Source: Castor canadensis (Eukaryota; Chordata; Mammalia; Rodentia; Castoridae). From it: a DNA stretch of 64,000 bases. The stretch spans positions 38,755,638 to 38,819,637 of the forward strand of contig NC_133398.1 of NCBI RefSeq assembly GCF_047511655.1, written 5' to 3'. The position numbers and the translations under genes are program-made. Positions within the stretch are counted from its first letter, which is position 1; each line of letters opens with the position of its first letter. Of the stretch, positions 1 to 10,708 are shown piece after piece. A model generated the notes under the pieces. The model saw only the letters and a list, made by a program, of their open reading frames with translations. It was not told where the DNA came from and did no database searches.

Positions 1-311
1 TTATTGGCATAGGAATGGCACTGAAGCACACAGAGGAGCTCACTTGAGAGGAGAAGATAGGGGAGGAGAGGAAGATGGGCACAAACAGCACAGCTCACAA
101 AGGAGCTAAGGAGGGGTCAGGGAGGTGAGGAAGACAACATGCTGGAGGTGAGGGCAATGAAGCAAATTTGGGTTCTAATCCAGACTGTATCACCTGCTGC
201 TATGAGGCCTTAGAAACACCCCTTGGCTGCATATCACCTTGGTTTGCTCATCTGTTCCTGGACCTGTCTTCCATGCAGATGAGGATTACTTATAAGAAAC
301 ATAAAACTCCA

Positions 312-410
312 GGGCTAGGAAGTATGGCTCAAGTGGTAGAGTGCCTGTCTAGTAAGCATGAGACCCTGAGTTCAAACCCCAGTACCACCACCAAAAAAAA
401 AAAAAGAAAA
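312..410 (+). mobile_element. tRNA-like SINE
   Basis: The copy reads 'ggctcaagtggtagagtgcc', then 'gagttcaaaccccagtaccacc', and ends in an A-rich tail. These are the A-box-like and B-box-like parts of a tRNA-derived SINE. Many copies of this family recur in the window. Confidence 0.9.
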
Positions 411-1251
411 GTAAAACTCCAACGGGTTTAGGTAGTTCATAAACAAGAGTTGTTGTTTTAGGAGAAGGAAAAAAATGTTCCTGGAGAAAGTGCCTGCATG
501 GAAGGTAAGAGGATAGTTTCAAAAAGAGATCAACAGCCTCGATACTGCCAAGAAGTCAACAAAGATAAGGCTAAGAAATGTTCATTGGACGTAACAAGGA
601 GGTGAAAGTGACCTTGGTGAACCAGCTTCAGGGATGGTGAGAGCAGAAAAGCAGAAGGCGGGGACAGCAGCAGAGGAGTGCTGGGAGGGGGGGGAAATAG
701 AGCTGAAAAGAAGGTGACAGCTTGGCAGAGATGATGAAGACTGAGTAGGTGGGTGAGGGACAGTCATAAACGGGGTTTTGAGATGGGGAAATCAGAGTAC
801 ATGGTGAGTTTGTCCATCCCTGAATGGAACTGCTGTGTCCTCTGTCTTTCCCCTGCCTGTGGAGGACAGGCTTGGAACTCGTTTTCCACACAAGGCTTCT
901 CTGTCTGGTACAATCCCAGGCTCCTAGGTGCTCCCTGGGCCACAGCTGGGGTCATCCATTGTTGACGCTTGTTACCTCATCTCTCTGCCCTACTTTCCAG
1001 TGTGGCCTGGGAAAAGTTGAAAAGACTCCCTATCTTCTGCTCCAGCTTTAGCTTCTGTCCCTGACCCTGACTGCCTGGATCTGCACAGTGCAGAGGAGAT
1101 GGTCAGTAGTAATAAAAACAGCTACCAATGATATCCTTTCTCCTGGGTCCCTCCCACCAGTATTCATTCATGAAAGAAACATGTAAGAAATTTTTAAATA
1201 TTAAAAAATCCTCATACTTTCACATCTACTTGTATCTATTCTCCTTCTTCC

Positions 1252-1345
1252 TACTTTTTTTTTTTTTCCTTCAGTGCTGGGATTGAACTCAGGGCCTTGA
1301 ACATGAAAGGAAAATGTTCTACCACTGAGTTACATCCCCAGTCCT
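1252..1345 (-). mobile_element. ID-type SINE
   Basis: A poly-T run is followed by 'gctgggattgaactcagggcc' and 'ctaccactgagttacatccc', the reverse complement of an ID-like tRNA-derived SINE with its A-tail to the left. Confidence 0.8.
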
Positions 1346-1509
1346 CACTCATTCTTGAAATATGGCTTCCATTACACACTTTGTCTCCATTTCCTACTGC
1401 CCATTGGAACTACTTTTCACCATGTTAATCAACAACCTCCTTGTTCTTAAACACAGTGGTCCCTTTTCTGTAAAGTACTGTATCTCTCTCAAAAATTTAG
1501 ATTGTTGAC

Positions 1510-1632
1510 CCTTCCTTCCTTCCTTCTTTTCTTCCCTCCCTCCCTTCTTCCTTCCTTCCCCCACCTCCCCCTCTCTCCCTCGTCCCCTCCCTCCCTCCTT
1601 CCTTGCCTCCTTCCCTCCTTCCTTCCTTCCAT
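1510..1632. repeat. (CCTT)n pyrimidine-rich simple repeat
   Basis: About 120 bp of CCTT/CTTC/CCCT repeats with almost no purine on this strand. It abuts a B1-type SINE on the right and probably grew from that element's tail. Confidence 0.9.
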
Positions 1633-1768
1633 TGTTGAAACAGTGTCTTGCTATGTTGCTCAGCTGGCCTGGAACTTGCTATGCAATCCAGACCGGCCTC
1701 AAACTCAGGATCCTCCTGCCTCTGCCTCCTGAATGCTGGAATTACACTCACATGCCATCATACCCTAG
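1633..1768 (-). mobile_element. B1-like SINE
   Basis: Reverse complement of a 7SL-derived B1 monomer. The core 'cctcctgcctctgcctcctg' and 'atgctggaattacactcaca' are visible, with the A-tail side replaced by the pyrimidine repeat. Confidence 0.8.
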
Positions 1769-2189
1769 TTGACCTCTCCTTTTTCTTGAATCTCCATTCT
1801 TTCTTGGCTTCTCTAAAATATGGTCCTTCCTGGTTTTCCTTTTGCCTTCCTGACAGATCCTTCCCTACCTACTTTGCAGAGTTGTCTCCCCTACACCACA
1901 TCCATAAAAATTAGCATGGTGGGTTCCTTTGTTTGGTGTGGATGGCACTCCATTCTGGTGGGAACTGCCTTTCACTCAATGTGACTATCATGGGAGCCAC
2001 TACACCCACCTCTACCCTCACAACAGATCATTGGTTGTAGGGAGTGGTATCTGACCAAAGCCAGGCTAATGAGAGCAAGTCCCTAAGAATTTGGAACTGG
2101 AACTGAGAATAATACCAGAACTGGAATTGTAGAAGATGGTTATCTGGATTATAAACTGTGAAGTTTAAGTATTGTCAGAAGCTGGTTTT

Positions 2190-2510
2190 TGTTTGTTTGT
2201 TTGATCGGTTTTTTGGTGGTACTAGGGTTTGAACTCAGGGCCTTGTGCTTGCTAGGCAGGCACTTTACCACTTGAGCCACACTCCTAGCCCTGTGTAGGG
2301 TCTAGCTTTATGCCCAAACCAGCCTGGACCTCGGATTCTATTTGTGCTTCCCTGCTTAGTTAGGATGACAGGTATGTGCCACTGTGCCCAGCCATTAGTT
2401 GAGATGAGATCTCACAAATTTTTGCCTAAGCTGGCTTCATACTGCAATCCTCCCAATCTTAGCCTTCCAAGTAGCTAAGGTTACAGGTTTGAGTCACAGT
2501 GCCTGCCCCG
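2190..2510 (-). mobile_element. Composite SINE (tRNA-like plus B1-like leader)
   Basis: In reverse orientation: T-rich tail, then 'ggtggtactagggtttgaac', 'ccacttgagccacactcc', then a second block ending 'aagtagctaaggttacaggt'. This is the composite SINE typical of the window. Confidence 0.8.
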
Positions 2511-2559
2511 GAAGCTGGGTTTATTATGATGAGGAATGGAGAAAAATTGGAAGCTTATC

Positions 2560-2660
2560 TGGAGAGACAAAAGGAGAGAAGGAGGGAAGGAGGGTGAAGC
2601 ATAAAGAGAGGGAAAGAGAGAGATGGAGGAGAGGGAGAGAGAAAGAGAGAGTGCTGAAAT
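2560..2660. repeat. GA-rich low-complexity tract
   Basis: Imperfect GAGA/GGAGA/AAAGAGAG repeat, purine-only for most of its length. Confidence 0.85.
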
Positions 2661-5249
2661 GACAGGTATAGAGTCCCAATGATATTCAAGTTCCACATCC
2701 AATTATTTCCAAATTCTAGTCATATTCTTATGCTAGGATTCCACAAAACACTAGTTTTCTGAAAATAAATTCTTCTTTTGCCTGAGCTAGTTCAAGTTAG
2801 GTTTCTCACACCACAGAAAACAGATACCAGGACTGAAATAGTCTAAATGACAGACTTAAAAATGAGGAACTAAGTTGAGGTATATAGAGATGTCCTAATC
2901 TCAGTAAGGACGTCCTAATCTCAGCCTGAGGATCTGGAAGTCCTTTCTGTGTGGTAGCAAAGCAATTAGTTAAACCACAGCCCATTGTCTCTTCTGTTTT
3001 AGATCCCATGCCACTGAAGCTAAAGCACTTGAAGATACAATAAAAAGTCAAGAGAACAAAATGAAGAGCTGGGGGCATGCCTCAAATGGCAGAGGGGAAA
3101 GGAAGAAAGAGAGGGAGGGAGGGAGGGAAGAAAATTTGAAAATAAATAAATAAATATAAGAGTTATCCAGAATGGGTAGTCTGTAAGCAGTTAGGGGAAA
3201 ACAGAGTACACATTTAACTTGGAGAAGGAAATTTGTGTTACCCTTGACCTTGGATTGCTAGAAGTTAGATAATGTGCCTTGCTGAATTTCAGAAGCTGTT
3301 ATTTGCTATTTTTAATGTGAGATAGCAGCAACCAGGATGGAGATACACTGGAAGATTCAGAGGGATTGGGAAGCCCTTTTTGTTGTCCCTACCATGCCAG
3401 GCAAATGTGATGTCATCTCCATCATACAGTGCATTGTCTGGAATTGGATGAGGCAAGAGTACCATTCCATGACTGGAAGACAGGCTTCCAGCCCCATTAG
3501 TCCAGTCTCTGGCTTCCCATTAAGGCACAAGGGACATACTGCAGCCCCCAGACATACTGCAGAAAAAGAGAAGTCACTTGGAAAGCTTACTCAGGCCCTG
3601 GATCTTCTTAGAGGTTCAGACAGTATGGTTCCACAAAATGCTGGCATTCATTGTGGCAGTGGAAATCTGTTATATTCATGGATACCCTTCATCTTTTACT
3701 CAATTTTTCTATATGGGAAAAATTGCCATTTTAAAATCCTACCTCTTCAGTATAAAAGTCAAAAATAAAATTCCCAGCATCTCTTGCAGCTTGTTTATAG
3801 GCATTATTTCTCACCCACGTTAGACTTCCAGGTGGAAGTGAGATACAGGTGAGGCAAAAATGACTGAAGTTCACTGATATTTCTGGTTCTCCTCTCCTTC
3901 AGAGCACTAGGAAGACTGGACTTGCCATGTCCCTTAATGTTAGGTATGGCTGTGAGATTTGTTTCGATCAATGCAATGTGAGCAAAAGTCAGTGTATGCT
4001 TCTCCTCATTCCCTTCTCCTGCCACAGCAGACCCTGAAACTCATGTTAAGAAGGTGACATCATCATAAGATGGTGGAGCCTCCAACAGCCTGGATCCTTC
4101 AGTGACCACAGTGAGTAACACTCCCCATGCTGAAACTATACCATGAGCATGAATATATCTTTGTTCAAAGCCAGTGAGATTTGGGGTTATTTGGAATTAC
4201 TATGCCACCTGGCTAATCCTGATTGATAGAGGTAGGAAGCAGGCTGCACACAGGACTTCGATTTCTATTGTTGTTGGTAGCAACACAAGTGTCCAACTTT
4301 GGGGGTGGTAGTGGCAACAGCAGTGGTTTCCCAGAGGTTGCAATAATGAGTTCCTACCACAGAGTGCTATGGAGCTTGTAAAATTAGCAGTCAAATTGAA
4401 CGCTTGATACTCGGTATTCAGAGAGGCAATGGCTGTGGTTTCCTCATCAGTTGTGTGGTATGGTTTGGATATTGTTCCTAGAAGCTTAGACTCAAGCCCA
4501 TTTCCCCAGCCCTCCTAACAATTCTGAGCTAAATGATCTCTTTTAACAAATCCCTTTTCTGCTTAAACTATCCAGAGTGGATTCTAGTGTTTGTGAAAGA
4601 GAACCCTGACTGACAAAATTACTATATTTAATAAATTTCAGATTCTATCAATTATAAGAGGCAGGTTATTTCATGAACTCCTAAGAAAAAAAAAAGAGAC
4701 TGAAAACTATTACATGCCAGTACTTGAAAAGCACATTCTGATTTCAAAGTTGTTTAAGTTAGAAAAAAACATTGCCCCTTAGAACTAATGAAATGTATTG
4801 TCAGCAAATGAAATTCCCCTCAAATGAAGTTGATGGGCAGCTGATTATGGTTTTAAACGAAGTGTATCCATACACCAAGTTCTGGGTCCCATCTCCAACA
4901 CACACCCACACCACCCCACCCCAAAGAACTATAATCATCTGGAGGGGGGCCCCTCCATACCCAGTCCTCATAAATGCAGAGATCTACACGTGCTTAATCC
5001 CAGGACAGTCCCTAACATAACACCAGAAAGTGCAGTGCTAATCAGTGCAGTGCCCCACAACCACCCTCTCAGAACACTGGAGAAGGGAGCTTATCATTGT
5101 GGGCAAAACCTGAGGCAGTCACATTGGCTAACGGAGAAACTTCACAGCCAAGGAAGTAAATCAACAGTCAGATGCCATGAGGTTTTCTAGTCCCATCATT
5201 TTCATCATTATTTATGGCCAAAATATATATCTATGGATTAGTGACTAAT

Positions 5250-5495
5250 AGTGCTTATTTATTTATTCATTCATTTATTTATTTATCTTGGTAGGACTGG
5301 GGTTTAACTCAGGGCTCCTGCTTTTAGCACTCAACCACTTGAGCCACACCTCCAGTCCATTTTGCTCTGGTTATTTTGAAGATGAGGTCTCTTGAACTGT
5401 TTATCCTGGCTGAACTGAAATGGTGATCCTCCTGGTCTCAGCCTCCCAAGTAGGTAGGATTACAGGTGAGCTGCTGGTGCCAAGCCAGTGCTTCC
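5250..5495 (-). mobile_element. Composite SINE
   Basis: A TTTATTTA run precedes 'ggtaggactggggtttaactc', 'caaccacttgagccacacct' and 'gcctcccaagtaggtaggat', the antisense composite SINE layout. Confidence 0.8.
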
Positions 5496-5744
5496 TTTTT
5501 ATTACATCTTACTTCCTATTCTGTCTCTAAATATTAGGACATTTTTTGGGGCGGGGGGAAGGTGGGAGATTAAAGGTAGTACCAAGGCAGCTAAAAGGTG
5601 GTGGAATTATTAGAAGCCATATTCAGATCTCTTAAGAGAGCTAACTAAGGCATGATGGGACATCACCTAGAGAGTCTGTATTTGAAGAACAGTGATCCTA
5701 TGATTAACCTCCAAGAATGGAAGCAGAATGTGTCTCACTGTAAC

Positions 5745-6130
5745 AAAACTCCTAAGGTAGTCAACTTATAAAGAGAAAAGGTTCATTTTGGCTCACAGTT
5801 TTGGAGGTGTTCATACATGACTGGTTGGCCTGGTTGCTTTTGGCCTATGGTGAGGCAGCACATCAAGGAACGCAGCTGTGGCAGCACATCAAGGAACGCA
5901 GCTGTGGCAGAGCAAAGCTGCTCACTTCATGGCCGAGATGAGAAAAAGAGAAAGAGGAAGAGACCAGAGTCCCAAAATCCCCTTCAAGGGCATACCTGCA
6001 ATGAACTTAAAATTCCCACTAGGCTCCAGCTCTTAAAGGTTCTACTACCTTCCAATAGCAGCAAGCTGGGAACTGAGCCTTTGACACATAGGCCTTTTCA
6101 GAAACATTCTAGATCCAAAAACTATAGCAG
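5745..6130 (+). mobile_element. Old interspersed repeat, probably LTR/MaLR-type
   Basis: The stretch carries 'ggttcattttggctcacagt', 'ggtgaggcagcacatcaagg' and later 'ccttcaagggcatacctgca', which I recognise as a dispersed mammalian repeat pattern without being sure of the family. It contains a perfect 26-bp tandem duplication (5855-5906). Confidence 0.45.
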
Positions 6131-6395
6131 TAGGAGAGGGCATTTTTGGAATCATATATATAGAAAATGATGTGGATGTGTTGGGCAAACAAAGGGTGGA
6201 CACTTGCCATTTTCCTTATTCGTGGGTCCTCTTCTGGAAATCACCCCACTACCCACTGTCCATAGAGTTATCATATGGGCCATGTTAATTAATTTGACAC
6301 TCATCCCCTTGACCACCACTGATTGGTCCAAAGTTAACCGTCTAATTTGAGCCAATTCCTCAGAATTTGCAAACTGCATTCAAAAAGTAGCAGCA

Positions 6396-6592
6396 GCAGC
6401 TGGGTGCTGGTGGTTCATGCCTGTAATCCTAGCTTCTCAGGAGGCAGAGATCAGGAAGATTGCGGTTTGAAGCCAGCCCGGGAAAATAGTTCCATGAGAC
6501 CCTATCAGGAAAAACCCTTCACAAAAATAGGGCTGGTGGAGTGACTCAAGGTGAAAGCCCTGAGTTCAAGTCTCAGTACAAAAAAAAAAAGT
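6396..6592 (+). mobile_element. Composite SINE
   Basis: Leader 'gctgggtgctggtggttcat' and 'tcaggaggcagagatcagga', then 'gggctggtggagtgactcaa' and 'gccctgagttcaagtctcag', then an A-tail. Both modules are in sense orientation. Confidence 0.85.
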
Positions 6593-7420
6593 AGCAGCAA
6601 CAGACACAACCAACACATCCCTCTTTGATACCTAGACAATGAGATTTCAATGTTTGGAATTGTTTGAAGTCTTGGTTTTCAACATATGGACCAGGAGGGC
6701 ATTGGAAACCAATCTAGGGGTGGAGGTGGCAGGGGCAGTGGGTAGGGGAGGGAAATGAAGGAGATAGGCAAAAAGAAATAGAGATGAGAAGTGGAACAAG
6801 AACCTGGATGACTTGAGTCTCTTTGTTCCACTTGTTCTTCCAGTCCAGTCATCCCTGTCTTTAGATTTCAGGATCTGATTCTAAATGCATCTTTTTGCTT
6901 AAGCCAGTTCTTACTCTCTCTGGGTGAGCTCATCCAATTTTCTGGCTTATCTACCACCCTGTTGTAGATAACTAGAAAAGTGTTATCTTTAGTGTGTATC
7001 TCTCTCTTGAACCGCAGACCTGTTTATCCAACTGCCTACAGAACATCTCCACTTGGGTGTTCTACTGGTTACTTCAAACTCAACATTTCCCAAACTGAAC
7101 TCATCACCCCCCTGCCCAAGTCTCTTCTTCTTGTGTGTTCTCTATCACAGGAAATAACACTGAAGAGTCCTCAGCCACTAACCAGAGAGTTATCCCAGAC
7201 TTTGCCTCCCTCATACCTCCCCTATCCTGTAGGTCTCTAAGTTTTGCCAGCTGAAGCTCCCAAATATACTCAATGCTGTCCTGCTCTCTCCTTCCATTTG
7301 CTACCATCATTTTAGTCCCTTGTCATTACCCCTTGCTTTCACTCTCAAATGCCTTCAATATCCCTTCAATACACTTTTACTCCCAGCAGTCCAAATCATC
7401 CTTCTGATTTCTGAATATAG

Positions 7421-7505
7421 CTAGTAGAGTGGCTCAAGTGGTAGAGTGCCTGCCTAGCAAGCAATGAGACCATCAAACCCCAATACCACCACCAAAAGAA
7501 AAAAG
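7421..7505 (+). mobile_element. tRNA-like SINE
   Basis: 'ggctcaagtggtagagtgcc' followed by 'caaaccccaataccaccacc' and an A-rich tail. Confidence 0.85.
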
Positions 7506-7974
7506 TCATCTGGTTTCTAGATATGATCACATAACTTCTCTGCTCCAAATTCTTCAGTGGCTCCTCACTGTTTTCAGGATAAAATATGAACTCCTACAGC
7601 TGGGTCACAAAATTCACTTACATTATACTCAGATGTGCAATGATGTCTTCTGTTTCCTATAACTGATCTGATCTTTCTTACAATGCCTTCACCCTGCTGG
7701 GTAACAGGGGAAAACTAAAATTAATCCATTCTGGTTAACTCCACAGGGTCCAAAGTTTATTTTAGACAATCTCTAACTCAGTAGCTTTGGATGACTCAGC
7801 CTTTCAGATTATTTTAACCTTCCCTTTCTCCTTTTCATGACAGCATCTGGATTTCTAGGGGTCTTATGTGAATTTCATGGCCTATGAAGGAAGAGACCCC
7901 TTAGCCACATGGTCCTTGGGGTTATGTCAGCTGGCATTTGCTAAAATATGGTTGATCTGGTATAAATGAATTAG

Positions 7975-8120
7975 TGAAAAACAACCCAAAGAAGTAGCTA
8001 TTATTATAACCATCTTACACATGAGTAAAATGAAGTTGAGAGAGTAAGAAACTTGCCCAAGGTCACAAAGTTAGTGACAGAACCACCACCAACCTGATTC
8101 CAGTAGGCACATGGCAATAT
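7975..8120 (+). mobile_element. MIR element
   Basis: Pattern 'ctattattataaccatctta', then 'aaacttgcccaaggtcacaa' matches the conserved core of an ancient MIR SINE. Confidence 0.7.
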
Positions 8121-8289
8121 AGGAGTCAAGTTAAGAGATAAATTAAGACTAGGAGTCTTCATGGTATAGCTTCAGGGATGTAATTGTCCATGGAGAATTT
8201 GTAAGGGAGATGAGGGCCCAAATGGGGAGGAGGGGCAAGCTGGTGCAGGTGGTGAGGTTTTATGTGAGAGGCCTTAGGTTAAATCCCCA

Positions 8290-8315
8290 ACACACACACA
8301 CACACACACACACAC
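8290..8315. repeat. (CA)n microsatellite
   Basis: About 13 uninterrupted CA units. Confidence 0.95.
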
Positions 8316-9005
8316 GATGTCGCTGGCATGTGAAGTCAGAGAGGAAGGCCTACCTGACTGCTCCTGTCCAAGTTATCTTCCTGTTAGGACAGCTTCTAGG
8401 ATATAAAGTCAAGAACTCCACCAGGCCTGCACCTATTCCAGTCAGGGCTGAGCCATTTTTCAGGGTACCCCACTTCACTCTCTGTCAGCTCCCTTACAGC
8501 ATAGAAAAGCACAAGCCTGGGACCAACTCTGGGTGGGAACTCAGTAAATGCATCCAAAGAACTGGTGTTCCCAGAGAGCTTCACATTACCTTCTAGAGTC
8601 GGATTATGGACGCAACTACCCACCCTCTAAAGTGGGGATGCAGAGTCCACACCCAGTGGGAGTAGTTTGTGCAGGATGATAGGGACTTTCCTAGATGAAG
8701 AGGTTCAATCATCTCCCAGGTATGGAGACACAGGGACTTCTACATGATGATATAGGCCTGGGGGGTGGTCTCCTCAGATCTTCAGATGTAGGGGGTTGAG
8801 AGGCCTTGGCCTTGTACAGATGTTGGGTATGCAGCTCTTCCAGAAATGGAAGGTGCAAAAAAAAAAAAAAAACCCTGCAAGAAAGTGGGCCTCGCCTTCA
8901 CGCTACAGTATCTCTCGCGGGATGGATCAAGACAAAGTAGCCCCTACAGTCCTTCTCCAGCTCTCCGCCTGAACTGGGGCGGTCCGGTTCCACCCCAGAG
9001 CTAGA

Positions 9006-9039
9006 CCAATGGCACGGGAACTTGGCGCCGCCAGCCAAT
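9006..9039 (+). promoter_or_regulatory. ENHO: Paired CCAAT boxes with an E2F-like site between
   Basis: CCAAT occurs at 9006-9010 and 9035-9039, with TTGGCGCC at 9022-9029 between. Paired CCAAT boxes about three helical turns apart are a common NF-Y arrangement. Binding is inferred from sequence only. Confidence 0.5.
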
Positions 9040-9119
9040 CGAGTGGCGGCAGCATCAATGCTATGGCTCCGCCCCCGACGGACCGCGCCCCCGGCCACCC
9101 AGGAGGCGGGGCTCTTCAC

Positions 9120-9528
9120 TGTTTTTGCTGTCGGCCGAGCTCGACCGAGCTCAGCCGATTACCGCCGGCCAAAGCCGAGCCCAACCGAACCCAGCCGAGC
9201 CCAGCCGAACTCCGCGCCGCTCCCGCCGCCGCCGCCGCCCGAGTGCCGCCGAACGAGCGAGCTAGCGGCCCCGGCAGCGGAGGAGGCACCGCCCCAGGGG
9301 GAGGAGGTGCCGGCTCACCGCAGACCGCCAGCGGCAGAGGCCGCCCCGGTCGCCCCGCGGCGGGAGCGGCCGGCGGAGGCTGCGCGGCCGAGGGGGAGGG
9401 CTGGGGGAGTGGACGTCGCCCCTGCCTGTCTCCCACCGCCCCCCGCCCGCAGGCTCCCAAGCCTCAGTCTGCGCCGAGCATCTCGCTGCCCCGGACCCTC
9501 CCGCGGGCGCGAACCGGGCTCAACTCAG
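9120..9528 (+). other. ENHO: ENHO non-coding exon 1 (5' end approximate)
   Basis: The 3' edge is set by a splice donor, AACTCAG|GTAAGG, with GT at 9529-9530. ENHO in other mammals also has a non-coding first exon. Exonic DNA is very GC-rich and begins with a 10-bp-periodic CCGARC repeat (9131-9220). Several long open frames cross this exon (for example 9022-9810), but they are low-complexity and run through the donor, so I do not treat them as coding. The 5' limit is a guess from the promoter motifs. Confidence 0.6.
9131..9220 (+). repeat. 10-bp tandem repeat, consensus YCRRCCGARC
   Basis: Nine successive decamers keep phase, for example TCGGCCGAGC, TCGACCGAGC, CCAACCGAAC, CCAGCCGAGC. The CCGA core repeats every 10 bp in most units; the third, fourth and last units are degenerate. 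Confidence 0.8.
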
Positions 9529-9549
9529 GTAAGGGGGGGCTTCCCCCCA

Positions 9550-9930
9550 CGGGCACGGGGGCAGAGACCCGAGACGAAGATAGAGACAAAGACTCCCGCA
9601 CCGAGACAGAGATACACAGCGCGGAGGAGAGACAGACACAAAGGCAGAGAGACGCACAGAACCATCGAGACAGACCCCATGGTAAAAGGGAGAGAAGCAC
9701 GTCCACGAGGACAGAGGGACACAAGGACTGATACAAAGATACACAGCGACAGACTGGGAGAGAAACGAGACACATTCAGACACTCAGGACATACAGAGAG
9801 ACAAATGTAAAGAGCTACCCGGACAGACAAGCAATCAGCCGCACACAATCACAGAGGTGGGTATGCAGGGACAGAGGCACACATCCAGCAAGGGAACAGA
9901 GAGACAGTGGCACAGCCAGACACCCAACAC
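9550..9930 (+). repeat. Degenerate GACA/GAGACA array in ENHO intron 1
   Basis: About 380 bp starting just inside the intron are built from imperfect GAGACA, GACAGA and ACACA words and contain very little T on this strand. It reads as a decayed simple repeat rather than a transposon. Confidence 0.75.
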
Positions 9931-10243
9931 ACACACCTGACCCAGAGAGTGTCCCAGGGAGAGGCACATCTAGGGACACAAAACCCATACATGCCTGCCA
10001 GGGCCACCACAAAGTTCCCTCTGTGTGAGCTGATGCCTCTGCAGGTCTCCTGGGCTGGCTGGCTGCAGTCCTCAAGAGAGGTGGTGTCCTGGCTACTCTG
10101 AAACTGGTCACAATCCCCTTCCTCCTGGGCCTTGGGCTACCTCAGTCCCACCCACCAACAGTGTGCCTTTGCGAGCTGGAAGCTTGATGGGCAGGGCCAG
10201 ACTCTGCCCACCAGGAGAATGAAATAGAGGCTATCTGCCTGGG

Positions 10244-10337
10244 TTGGGGGTGTAGCTCAGTGGTAGAATGCTTGCCTAGAATGCTCAAGACCCAGGGTTC
10301 AGTCCCTAGCATAGGGAAAAAAAAAAAGAAAAAAGAG
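10244..10337 (+). mobile_element. ID-type SINE in ENHO intron 1
   Basis: 'gggtgtagctcagtggtaga', 'atgcttgcctag', 'agggttcagtccctagcat' then an A-rich tail: a tRNA(Ala)-derived ID-like element in the gene's sense orientation. Confidence 0.9.
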
Positions 10338-10708
10338 GCTACCTGCCCATACTAGCTTCCCCACTATGGCTATACCTGCATTTAGGTGCCCAGAGTCAGG
10401 TCTGAGGATGGGGGTGTTGGCTTTGTGGAGTATATGAGCCTGCTGGCACCCAAGGTCCTCTGCCAAGGGAGATCAGAGATGAGAGATCCTCACCCACTCC
10501 TCCCTCCTCACCATCCTCTCCTTTGCTCTGTACCCCCCCAGGCTCAGGACTGCAGGTGGGCATCTGCACCACCCAGGAATCATTAAGTGTGCGTGTGTGC
10601 ACAGGACAGCCTCCTTGGAGAGCCGGCCCTACCAGAGTTCTGCCTCGGCATGGGCCTTGTCATCGAGGCAGCTCTGCTGTCTGCTTTGGTCTGAGGGTGC
10701 TGCCCGTC

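Larger units (their letters stand above)
1..8880. other. Intergenic region upstream of ENHO
   Basis: No exon-like coding signal with splice sites or a conserved protein was recognised here. The stretch holds SINEs in both orientations, a MIR, simple repeats, and old repeat-like DNA near 3990-4200 and 4440-4620 whose ends resemble degraded LTR or LINE fragments. In human the gene beyond ENHO on this side is CNTFR, many kb away, so an absence of genes here fits known synteny. The longest frame (3337-3768, 143 codons) has no recognisable domain and is treated as chance. Confidence 0.75.
8890..9540 (+). promoter_or_regulatory. ENHO: CpG-island promoter of ENHO
   Basis: Base composition switches sharply to GC-rich with many CpG pairs, the only such island in the window, just upstream of ENHO. 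Visible factor-type sites include two CCAAT boxes (9006-9010, 9035-9039) about 29 bp apart, an E2F-like TTGGCGCC (9022-9029) between them, and GC boxes at 9069-9075 and 9105-9112. No TATA box stands at a fitting place. This layout is typical of a dispersed-start CpG promoter. The exact transcription start cannot be read, but it probably lies near 9100-9200. Confidence 0.8.

Noticed and set aside
3337-3768. 143-codon open frame in intergenic DNA
   Set aside because: No recognisable domain, no splice or promoter context, and chance frames of this size are expected in 64 kb.
8050-8065. Nuclear-receptor type site CAAGGTCA upstream of ENHO
   Set aside because: It lies in the standard core of a MIR element, where this word is part of the repeat consensus.
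9022-9810. Long open frame (262 codons) through the CpG island
   Set aside because: Composition is Pro/Ala/Arg/Thr-rich from GC bias and the GACA array. It crosses the ENHO exon 1 donor, and parallel frames on both strands are open for the same reason.
10523-10708. N-terminal extension of adropin by 62 codons
   Set aside because: The upstream ATG lies in the intron before the acceptor at 10541, and the known protein starts at 10709.
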